A stretch of DNA of 12,900 nucleotides, from the NCBI GenBank assembly GCA_018716795.1, contig DVJK01000161.1, forward strand, positions 1 through 12,900, read 5' to 3'. The position numbers were made by a program, and so were the translations under genes. Of this stretch, positions 7,169 through 12,171 are shown one piece after another. Position 1 is the first letter of the stretch, and each line of letters starts with the position of its first letter. The DNA comes from Candidatus Scatomorpha merdipullorum. Its GTDB lineage: Bacteria; Bacillota; Clostridia; Oscillospirales; Oscillospiraceae. The notes under the pieces are model-generated. The model saw only the letters and a program-made list of their open reading frames with translations, was not told the origin of the DNA and searched no databases.

Positions 7169-7995
7169 GCTTTCTTCCACCTCAATACAAGATTTTCGCA
7201 GGCGCCGATAAGAGCGGAGATGATAACGCCTATAACGCCTATCACCACGATGCCGAGGATGATAAGGTCGACGCGGCCGTAGCTGCGGCCCATGAGTATC
7301 ATGAAGCCGAGGCCGCTGGAAGCCGCCAGCATCTCGGCCGCCACCAGAGTCGCCCAGGCGTTGCCTATCGCGACCTTGATACCGGCGAAGGTCATGGTCA
7401 TGGAGGAGGGGATGCCCACCCTCAGGAAGCAGGTGAAGTTGGACGCGCCGAAGGTGCGGCCCACGTTTATGAGCACCTCCTTCGTCTGCCTTATGCCGGT
7501 GTAGGAATTTATGAGGCAGGGCACGAAGGCGGAGAAGAAGACGATGAAGGCCTTGGAGGTCAGGCCGACGCCCATCCAGACGATGGTCAGGGGAATCCAG
7601 GACACGGGCGGGATGGGGCGGATTATCTCAAATATCGGGCGCATAAAGGCGTCGAAGCCGCGATACCAGCCCATGAGCCAGCCCAGAGGGATGCCTATCA
7701 CGATGGCCAGCAGATAGCCGGTGAGCACGACCTGAAGGCTCGACCAGATGTTCACGGTCAGGACGGCGCCGTCGGGAGTGGGATCGGAGAGCTTCACTAT
7801 GAAAAGCTTGAAGACCTCCAGCACGCCGCAGAGCTTGCGGCTGTCTACAATATTCAGCATCACCAGCGCCTCCCATATCATGAGAAACAGCAGGATGCCG
7901 ATGACCGAGAGCATGGCGTCCCGATAGCGGAGCCTGCGGTGCTCCGCCTTCGCCCGGGAGACCAGCTGTTGGTTAGTCATTTCGGCGTTATTCAT
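7165..7995 (-). CDS. ABC transporter permease B (SsuC/TauC/NrtB type)
   Basis: 276 residues, about six membrane segments, with the first at roughly residues 30-50. The EAA-like loop reads around VGRTFGASNFTCFLRVGIPSS, followed by AGIKVAIGNAWATLVAAEML, as expected for the family. ATG 7995 is preceded by GAGGG about 11 bases upstream; a second in-frame ATG six codons in has no ribosome site. It lies 119 bases after the binding-protein gene, a gap that contains a strong hairpin, so permease expression is probably lower than that of the binding protein. It forms the membrane channel together with permease A. Confidence 0.92.
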   Translation of the reverse strand: MNNAEMTNQQLVSRAKAEHRRLRYRDAMLSVIGILLFLMIWEALVMLNIVDSRKLCGVLEVFKLFIVKLSDPTPDGAVLTVNIWSSLQVVLTGYLLAIVIGIPLGWLMGWYRGFDAFMRPIFEIIRPIPPVSWIPLTIVWMGVGLTSKAFIVFFSAFVPCLINSYTGIRQTKEVLINVGRTFGASNFTCFLRVGIPSSMTMTFAGIKVAIGNAWATLVAAEMLAASSGLGFMILMGRSYGRVDLIILGIVVIGVIGVIISALIGACENLVLRWKKA

Positions 7996-8044
7996 ACGTA
8001 ACTGTATCCCTCAACTTTCTGAATGAACCTTATATCTCTTGCGT

Positions 8045-8079
8045 TCGAAAATGCGGGCCGGCCTTGAAGGCCGGCCCGC
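8045..8079 (-). terminator. Hairpin after the binding-protein gene, likely partial terminator
   Basis: An 11 to 12-bp perfect stem (GCGGGCCGGCC at 8053-8063 with its complement at 8069-8079, loop about TTGAA). Read on the minus strand it is followed by ATTTTCG, a short U-run. It sits between the binding-protein stop (8115) and the permease B start (7995). Such hairpins commonly keep binding-protein message higher than permease message, by partial termination or by blocking 3' decay. No new promoter is evident downstream. Confidence 0.65.
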
Positions 8080-8114
8080 GGCTGAAGCTTATGGTTTTCT
8101 GCCCTTCCGGGTGC

Positions 8115-9251
8115 TCAGCGGCCCAGGAGCTCCTTGACCTCGAGGGCGACGGAGTTGTCGACCTTGCCGTCCTTGAGCCAGGCGGCGCGCTGCTCGACGG
8201 TGTAGTTGCCCTCGTTCAGGAAGAAGTTGTAGCCCTGGAGGATGTCCTCCTCGACAAGCAGGAGGTTGCGGCCGGCCTCTTCGTTATACTCGCCCTCGGT
8301 GGTGAAGCGCTCGATGAACTCGTCCACGGTCGGGCCGGCGTACCACTCGACGGTGCGCTTGGCGACGTCCTCGGTGCAGAGGAAGCCCTCTTCCATGCAG
8401 TGGTCATAGTAGATGGAGGCGGCCTCGTCGGGGTTCTCGTAGGTCCACTCGGTGGCCAGGCGGCAGACGGCGACCATGGTGCTCACCAGGGTGTGGTTCT
8501 CCTCGAGGAAGTCGGGGTGGACAAAGCTGCCGCAGATGGGCGCCACGCCGAGGGTGCCCGCGTCGGTGACGCGCACGTAGCCCGCGTCCTCGGCGGAGAA
8601 GGCGATGGCGTTCCAGCAGCAGAGTACGTCGCCGGTGCCGCCGGAGAAGACGGTCAGGGCGTTGGCGTTGTCGGCGTTGATGCTCTCAACATCGGCCAGG
8701 CTGAGGCCCAGGGTGTTGAGGTAGGCGGAGAGGACGAACTGCGCGGTGGTGCCCAGGGCGTAGACGCACTCGGCGCCCTTCCAGACCTCGGGGTTCTCGG
8801 GGTCCTTGGCTATCTCGGAGTCGGGGCGCACGAAGATGGCCATGTTGTCCTCGTAGTCGGTGTTCTCAATGAACACATAGTCGTAGGTGGAGAGGCCGGT
8901 GGCGATGCCGCCCAGGCCGAGCGTGCAGATATCCCAGTCGTTGCCCGCTTCGAGCATGGCCGGGCCGCCGGTGAACCACATGAACTCGGCGTCGATGTTC
9001 AGGGCGTCGAGGACGCCGAGCTGCTCGGCGAAGTAGGCCATGTAGGAGTGGACGGAGCCGGTGAACAGGCCCATGCGGATGTGCTGGGTCTCCTCAAAGG
9101 GAGTGAGGCCCCAGGTCAGCTCCTCGTCGGTCTCGCCCGCGGGAGCGGTCTCCTCGCCGGCAGGGGTGGTCTCCTCAGTCTCGGCCTCGCCGCAGGCGGC
9201 CAGGGCGAACACCATGCACAGGGCAAGGAGCAGAGCAAGAAACTTCTTCAT
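8115..9251 (-). CDS. ABC transporter solute-binding lipoprotein (SsuA/TauA/NMT1-like)
   Basis: 378 residues. A type II signal peptide with lipobox LAAC puts the lipidated Cys at residue 20. An acidic Thr/Glu/Pro/Ala/Gly linker (about 21-43) tethers the domain to the membrane, as usual in Clostridia. The mature part has the two-lobe pattern of the nitrate/sulfonate/taurine family: GLFTGSVHSYMAYFAEQLG near the start matches the strand and ligand-site helix, then WFTGGPAMLEA and GLGGIA, which match the ligand-binding glycine turns. Good ribosome site (AAAGGAAG) 6 bases before ATG 9251. It is the first gene of the long minus-strand operon and is followed by a hairpin. Known relatives bind taurine, alkanesulfonates, nitrate, aromatic acids or thiamine precursors; the gene context favours an organosulfonate, but that is inference. 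Confidence 0.9.
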   Translation of the reverse strand: MKKFLALLLALCMVFALAACGEAETEETTPAGEETAPAGETDEELTWGLTPFEETQHIRMGLFTGSVHSYMAYFAEQLGVLDALNIDAEFMWFTGGPAMLEAGNDWDICTLGLGGIATGLSTYDYVFIENTDYEDNMAIFVRPDSEIAKDPENPEVWKGAECVYALGTTAQFVLSAYLNTLGLSLADVESINADNANALTVFSGGTGDVLCCWNAIAFSAEDAGYVRVTDAGTLGVAPICGSFVHPDFLEENHTLVSTMVAVCRLATEWTYENPDEAASIYYDHCMEEGFLCTEDVAKRTVEWYAGPTVDEFIERFTTEGEYNEEAGRNLLLVEEDILQGYNFFLNEGNYTVEQRAAWLKDGKVDNSVALEVKELLGR

Positions 9252-9262
9252 TTTTTACTTCC

Positions 9263-9312
9263 TTTCTACGCAAAATTGTTTTCAGGAAAACTGTTTTCAT
9301 TTTCTACGCAAA
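9263..9312. repeat. Nested direct repeats in the operon leader
   Basis: A 12-base perfect direct repeat TTTCTACGCAAA occurs at 9263-9274 and 9301-9312 (38-base period). Between the copies an 8-base repeat TGTTTTCA occurs at 9277-9284 and 9292-9299 (15-base period). On the minus strand the outer repeat reads TTTGCGTAGAAA and shares TTTGCGT with the CGTTTGCGTT motif found at 9344 and 10580. These may be multiple half-sites for the LacI-type regulator. Confidence 0.6.
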
Positions 9313-9327
9313 GGCATGTTTCGTCAA
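9286..9327 (-). promoter_or_regulatory. Possible promoter of the importer/enzyme operon with overlapping palindrome
   Basis: On the minus strand, TTGACG (9327-9322) is followed after 17 bases by GAAAAT (9304-9299), a 4/6 match to the -10 box. Immediately downstream lies the palindrome GAAAAC-T-GTTTTC (9298-9286), which would cover the start of transcription; a repressor bound there could block the operon. Its half-site GAAAAC recurs in the operator-like sites at 10511 and 10575. The -10 box is weak, so other promoters in this region are possible. Confidence 0.45.
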
Positions 9328-9338
9328 CTAGAAAAATA

Positions 9339-9353
9339 GCAATCGTTTGCGTT
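9339..9353. promoter_or_regulatory. LacI-family operator-like site
   Basis: GCAATCGTTTGC (9339-9350) has the imperfect palindrome with central CG typical of LacI/GalR operators, and continues as CGTTTGCGTT (9344-9353). That 10-base string occurs again at 10580-10589 before the dehydrogenase gene. It lies between the divergent operon and regulator genes, upstream of the putative minus-strand -35 box. Binding by the neighbouring regulator is inferred from position and family. Confidence 0.5.
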
Positions 9354-9394
9354 GTGCATTATGGACAAATCAATTGAAGGAGGGCTGCGGGGCC

Positions 9395-9424
9395 TTGACT
9401 TCATTTGCCGGTTCATATTAAGAT
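9395..9424 (+). promoter_or_regulatory. Possible promoter of the LacI-family gene
   Basis: TTGACT (9395-9400) is a 5/6 match to the -35 box. AT-rich candidates for the -10 box follow 17-18 bases later (TTAAGA at 9418 or TAAGAT at 9419). Placement about 65 bases before the ATG is suitable. The -10 match is only moderate. Confidence 0.4.
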
Positions 9425-9460
9425 AATTAGGTTAAAGGCAGAAATAGAAATATTATTAAG

Positions 9461-9477
9461 CGAAACGTCGCGAAACG
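9461..9477. repeat. Helical-phase repeat just before the regulator gene
   Basis: CGAAACG occurs twice exactly 10 bases apart (9461-9467 and 9471-9477), immediately upstream of and touching the GAGGGG ribosome site of the regulator. One helical turn spacing would place both copies on the same DNA face. It might be an autoregulatory site or simply chance. Confidence 0.35.
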
Positions 9478-9486
9478 AGGGGAAAT

Positions 9487-10494
9487 ATGAGTACAATCAA
9501 GGACGTGGCAAAGCTCGCCGGGGTCTCGCCCTCCACGGTGAGCCGTGTGCTCAGCGGCAGCGGGCCGTCCGCCGCATCGGAGAGGACGAAGGAAAAAATC
9601 TGGGAGGCCGTGCGCCGGACGGGCTATCAGGCCAACGAGACGGCGCGGAAGCTCCGGAAAACCGCGCCGGAGGCGGGCGAGCCGGAGCAGACCATAGACT
9701 GCATACTGGCCCGCGAGCTCGACGCCTTCATAGATCCCTTCCTATACTCGCTCCGCAGGAATATGGAGGAGGATCTATTCAAAAACGGGTACCGCCTCCG
9801 CGCGCAGTTCGGGATTTCCGACATGGAGCGGTATCTGAGCGACGACTGCCGCCGCGACGCGGCGATAATCCTCGGCCGCGTGGACATGCAGAGCCTCAAA
9901 ATTATAAAGAATAACTACCGCCACCTCATATATACGGGCCTCCAGGACCTCGATTTGGGCATAGACAGCGTTATCTGCCGCGGCTACGACGCCATTTCTA
10001 CCGCCATCGACTATCTGACCGGCCTGGGCCACAGGCGCATCTGCTACCTCGGGGAGACGAAGAACGAGGAGCGGTACACCGCCTACGTCGACAAGTGCCG
10101 GGAGCTCGGCCTGGGCTTTGACAAGAGCCTCGTCGTCGACGTGCCCTTCACTCCCAGCGACAGCTACAACGGCCTTAAGAAGGCGGTGGAGGCCGGGCTC
10201 GACTGCACGGCCATCATCTGCGCCAACGACGCCTCGGCCCTCGGCGTCATGAAGCTGCTCAAGGAAAAGCGCATCGCCATCCCCACGGCCATGTCCGTCA
10301 TAGGCGTCAACGATATGGAGAACACCCGCTTCCTCGAGCCGATGCTCACAACCCTCTCGGTACACACCGCCGAGATGGGCGGCCACGTCGTGCGGCTGCT
10401 CATAGACCGGATAAAAAAGCGGCATTTCACGCCCGTCAAGCTCTATATACCAAGCCACCTCATAATCCGGGACTCCTGCGCCCCGCCGCTCTGA
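9487..10494 (+). CDS. LacI/GalR-family transcriptional regulator
   Basis: 335 residues. The N-terminal helix-turn-helix (STIKDVAKLAGVSPSTVSRV, residues 2-21) and hinge helix region near NETARKLRK (51-59) are classic for the family. A periplasmic-binding-protein-like effector domain follows from about residue 68, including GLGHRRICYLG (about 178-188), AIICANDASALGVMKLL and SVIGVNDMENTRFLEPMLTT, which correspond to the family's ligand-domain motifs. The ATG at 9487 has GAGGGG 5 bases upstream. It is divergent from the importer/enzyme operon and points toward the dehydrogenase gene; LacI-type sites occur in both flanking intergenic regions, so it is the likely regulator of both. The effector is unknown but may be a pathway sugar, sugar sulfonate or phosphate ester. 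Confidence 0.93.
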   Translation: MSTIKDVAKLAGVSPSTVSRVLSGSGPSAASERTKEKIWEAVRRTGYQANETARKLRKTAPEAGEPEQTIDCILARELDAFIDPFLYSLRRNMEEDLFKNGYRLRAQFGISDMERYLSDDCRRDAAIILGRVDMQSLKIIKNNYRHLIYTGLQDLDLGIDSVICRGYDAISTAIDYLTGLGHRRICYLGETKNEERYTAYVDKCRELGLGFDKSLVVDVPFTPSDSYNGLKKAVEAGLDCTAIICANDASALGVMKLLKEKRIAIPTAMSVIGVNDMENTRFLEPMLTTLSVHTAEMGGHVVRLLIDRIKKRHFTPVKLYIPSHLIIRDSCAPPL

Positions 10495-10503
10495 GCCGTA
10501 CTG

Positions 10504-10536
10504 CGCCGCGGAAAACGTTTGTTTCCGCGGCGATTT
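10504..10536 (+). terminator. Hairpin after the regulator gene with operator-like tip
   Basis: An 11-bp perfect stem CGCCGCGGAAA (10504-10514) with its complement (10522-10532) and 7-base loop ACGTTTG, 9 bases after the regulator stop. It is followed by only ATTTCA, so termination may be weak. The top of the stem plus loop spells GAAAACGTTTGT (10511-10522), nearly identical to the site GAAAACGTTTGC at 10575, so the same DNA may serve as an operator. Confidence 0.5.
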
Positions 10537-10574
10537 CATGCGCTCGTTCAATTGAATTTTGCAGGTTACACAAA

Positions 10575-10589
10575 GAAAACGTTTGCGTT
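10575..10589. promoter_or_regulatory. LacI-family operator-like site before the dehydrogenase gene
   Basis: GAAAACGTTTGC (10575-10586) is an imperfect palindrome with central CG, extended to CGTTTGCGTT (10580-10589), the same 10 bases found at 9344. It ends 8 bases before the -35 box of the dehydrogenase promoter. A further related site GTGCAAACGCAC lies downstream at 10644-10655, near the expected transcription start, so the promoter is bracketed by two candidate half-site pairs. Confidence 0.55.
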
Positions 10590-10597
10590 TTTTACGT

Positions 10598-10627
10598 TTG
10601 ACTTTGCGAAGGCCCCTGTCGTATGAT
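10598..10627 (+). promoter_or_regulatory. Promoter of the glycerol-dehydrogenase-like gene
   Basis: TTGACT (10598-10603) and TATGAT (10622-10627) each match the sigma-A boxes 5/6, with an 18-base spacer. It lies about 85 bases before the ATG. The resulting leader contains GTGCAAACGCAC at 10644-10655. Confidence 0.65.
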
Positions 10628-10657
10628 TTTTTCAAAGAAATACGTGCAAACGCACAA

Positions 10658-10682
10658 AAGGCCCGGCTTGACGGAGGGCCTT
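10658..10682 (+). other. Small stem-loop in the dehydrogenase leader
   Basis: AAGGCCC (10658-10664) can pair with GGGCCTT (10676-10682) around an 11-base loop. It ends about 17 bases before the GGAGG (10699-10703), so it does not hide the ribosome site. No known riboswitch is recognised; the stem is too simple to name. Confidence 0.35.
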
Positions 10683-10712
10683 GAGCAGATCAAACGACGG
10701 AGGTAATATTCA

Positions 10713-11855
10713 ATGAACGGTCAGGAGATGAGCCGGAGCGCCATGCTGCTGCGCAGCGCCACCCGCGCTTACGAGTGCCCGCAGCGGTATATCCAGGGCC
10801 CGGGCGAGCTTGAGAACATTTTCGTTTACGCAAAAAGGTACGGCAGCCGTTTGCTCTTCATCATTGACGGCGGCATTTTCGACATGGTCGCCGGCGTGCT
10901 GAAGGGCGTGGAGGACTTGAACGGGTGCCGGTATGAGCTGACCGCCTTCTCCGGCGAGTGCTGCCGGGAGAACGTGGACGCTCTGGCCGACGCGGTCCGC
11001 GAGCACGAGTGCGACGTGCTTGTCGGCGTGGGCGGCGGCAAAGCCCTGGACGTGGCGAAGCTCGTGGCCGATCAGGTGGATATGCCCCGGATTATAGTGC
11101 CCACCTCCGCCTCCAGCGATGCGCCGGCGGCGGACTGGGCGGCGGTGTACACCGCCGAGGGCGTCCACATCTCCGGCGTGGCCACCCGGCGCAGCACGGA
11201 GCTGGTGCTGGTGGACTCCGCGATAGTGGCCAAGGCGCCCGCGCGGCTCTTCTCCGCCGGCATCGGCGACGCGCTCGCCACCTGGTATGAGGCCAAGGCC
11301 TGCTTCGACGCCACTGCGCCGAACTGCCTGGGCTTCATGAGCACGCGCACCGCCATGGCCCTCTCGCGCGAGTGCCACGAGATACTGATGCAGGACGGCC
11401 TCGCCGCGCTCGCGGCGGTCAAGGCCGGCGTCGTGACGCCCGCGGTGGAGAACGTGATTGAGGCGAACATCCTCCTGAGCGGCCTGGGCTTCATAAACGG
11501 CGGCCTGGCCGGCAGCCACGGCTTCCACAACGGCTTTTCCAACATCCACGGCACCAAGCGCTGCCTCCACGGCGAGATAGTGGCCTTCGGCCTCGTCTGC
11601 GAGCTGGTGCTTGAGAACGCGCCCAGCGCTACGATAGAGGAGACGATTGACTTCCTCCACAGGGCCGACCTGCCAGTAACCCTCGCCGAGATTGGCATAG
11701 AGGGCACGGAGGAAGAGCTTGAAATCATCACCGAGCACACCATGAACAGGAACGCCCTCATCCACCACGAGCCCGTCGTCGTGACCAAGGACGCGCTCAA
11801 GGCCGCCATAGTCGCCGCCGACCTCGCCGGCAGGGCGTACCTCGCCAAAATCTGA
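10713..11855 (+). CDS. Glycerol-dehydrogenase-family (GldA-like) NAD-dependent alcohol dehydrogenase
   Basis: 380 residues, near the usual 365 plus a short N-terminal extension. NAD-binding GVGGGKALD (105-113) and PTSASSDAP (130-138) are typical of GldA. The metal ligands are present: Asp186 in GIGDALAT, His269 in GSHGFHNGF and His286 in LHGEIVAFG. Family members oxidise glycerol to dihydroxyacetone with zinc and NAD; relatives act on other vicinal diols. The ATG has GGAGG 9 bases upstream. The gene has its own promoter, operator-like sites related to those of the divergent operon, and terminators after it. Inference: it oxidises the secondary hydroxyl of an imported or pathway diol, for example 2,3-dihydroxypropanesulfonate as a glycerol analogue. 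Plain glycerol or 1,2-diol oxidation is the conservative alternative. Confidence 0.88.
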   Translation: MNGQEMSRSAMLLRSATRAYECPQRYIQGPGELENIFVYAKRYGSRLLFIIDGGIFDMVAGVLKGVEDLNGCRYELTAFSGECCRENVDALADAVREHECDVLVGVGGGKALDVAKLVADQVDMPRIIVPTSASSDAPAADWAAVYTAEGVHISGVATRRSTELVLVDSAIVAKAPARLFSAGIGDALATWYEAKACFDATAPNCLGFMSTRTAMALSRECHEILMQDGLAALAAVKAGVVTPAVENVIEANILLSGLGFINGGLAGSHGFHNGFSNIHGTKRCLHGEIVAFGLVCELVLENAPSATIEETIDFLHRADLPVTLAEIGIEGTEEELEIITEHTMNRNALIHHEPVVVTKDALKAAIVAADLAGRAYLAKI

Positions 11856-11882
11856 GATTTTTCTTCCTACACGGCATGAGAC

Positions 11883-11915
11883 TGTCTAAAAAGGCCTCGA
11901 CGGCCTTTTTAGACA
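11883..11915. terminator. Bidirectional-looking intrinsic terminator after the dehydrogenase
   Basis: A 13-bp perfect stem (11884-11896 with 11902-11914, loop TCGAC), extended by one T-A pair. The core GGCC/GGCC is flanked by AAAAA on one side and TTTTT on the other, the layout of an A-tract/T-tract terminator that works in either direction. It starts 28 bases after the dehydrogenase stop. Confidence 0.75.
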
Positions 11916-11919
11916 AAAA

Positions 11920-11950
11920 GGTCCCCCGGCCCTTAGGGCCGATGGAGACC
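11920..11950. other. Short nested inverted repeat
   Basis: GGTC (11920-11923) with GACC (11947-11950) encloses GGCCC-TTA-GGGCC (11928-11940). It sits between two stronger terminator hairpins. The 5-bp inner stem alone is weak; it is listed because the whole stretch is unusually rich in hairpins. Confidence 0.3.
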
Positions 11951-11970
11951 GGCGCTTCGCTGCGCGCAAA

Positions 11971-12005
11971 GAAATCTGCCGGCCCGAGGGCCGGCAGATT
12001 TTTCA
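11971..12005 (+). terminator. Second strong intrinsic terminator downstream of the dehydrogenase
   Basis: A 13-bp stem with tight CGAG loop: AAATCTGCCGGCC (11972-11984) pairs with its complement ending in AGATTT (11989-12001), and the T-run TTTTT continues to 12003. The stem is GC-rich at the tip and A/T at the base, as in a canonical rho-independent terminator. It backs up the one at 11883. Confidence 0.75.
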
Positions 12006-12071
12006 CACTCCGCTCCGCGAGAGGTATTTTCGTCCGCGTACACGCCGCCGCCGAAAATGTATCTCAATCTA

Positions 12072-12091
12072 TTTCGCCGCAAGCGGCGAAA
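12072..12091. other. Perfect short hairpin in the convergent intergenic region
   Basis: TTTCGCCG (12072-12079) pairs with CGGCGAAA (12084-12091) around a four-base CAAG loop. No T-run follows. Its role is unknown; it may be part of a larger repeated intergenic element together with the neighbouring hairpins. Confidence 0.35.
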
Positions 12092-12121
12092 CCTAAGGCG
12101 AGGCTATTTTGATAAAACAGG

Positions 12122-12165
12122 GGTCCGCCGCCTCTTTTTGAGGCGGCGGGCCGGTTTATTTTATT
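12122..12165. terminator. Terminator between convergent dehydrogenase and peptidase genes
   Basis: A 13-bp stem (12122-12134 with 12140-12152, one G-T wobble) has a TTTTT loop. On the plus strand it is followed by TTTATTTTATT (12155-12165). On the minus strand it follows the peptidase stop by about 20 bases and is itself followed by CTGTTTTATC. It is best read as the peptidase terminator that can also stop plus-strand transcription. Confidence 0.65.
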
Positions 12166-12171
12166 GGGCGC

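Noticed and set aside
9405..9914. Plus-strand frame overlapping the start of the LacI gene
   Set aside because: After the first codons it is an out-of-frame reading of the helix-turn-helix region; the LacI frame has a much better ribosome site and full-length homology.
10628..10712. Riboswitch in the dehydrogenase leader
   Set aside because: Only one simple stem is present and no known riboswitch core could be recognised.
10710..11768. 352-codon minus-strand frame opposite the dehydrogenase
   Set aside because: Antisense shadow of a clear GldA-like gene; low-complexity sequence with no motif and no ribosome site.
1..11855. Simple erythritol, pentitol or glycerol catabolic operon
   Set aside because: Kept as an alternative but not preferred: no kinase or PTS is visible, and the sulfonate-type importer plus TauE/SafE exporter do not fit neutral polyols. 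A kinase left of the window would revive it.
11876..12112. Small 78-codon frame in the convergent intergenic region
   Set aside because: It runs straight through two terminator hairpins and lacks a ribosome site.
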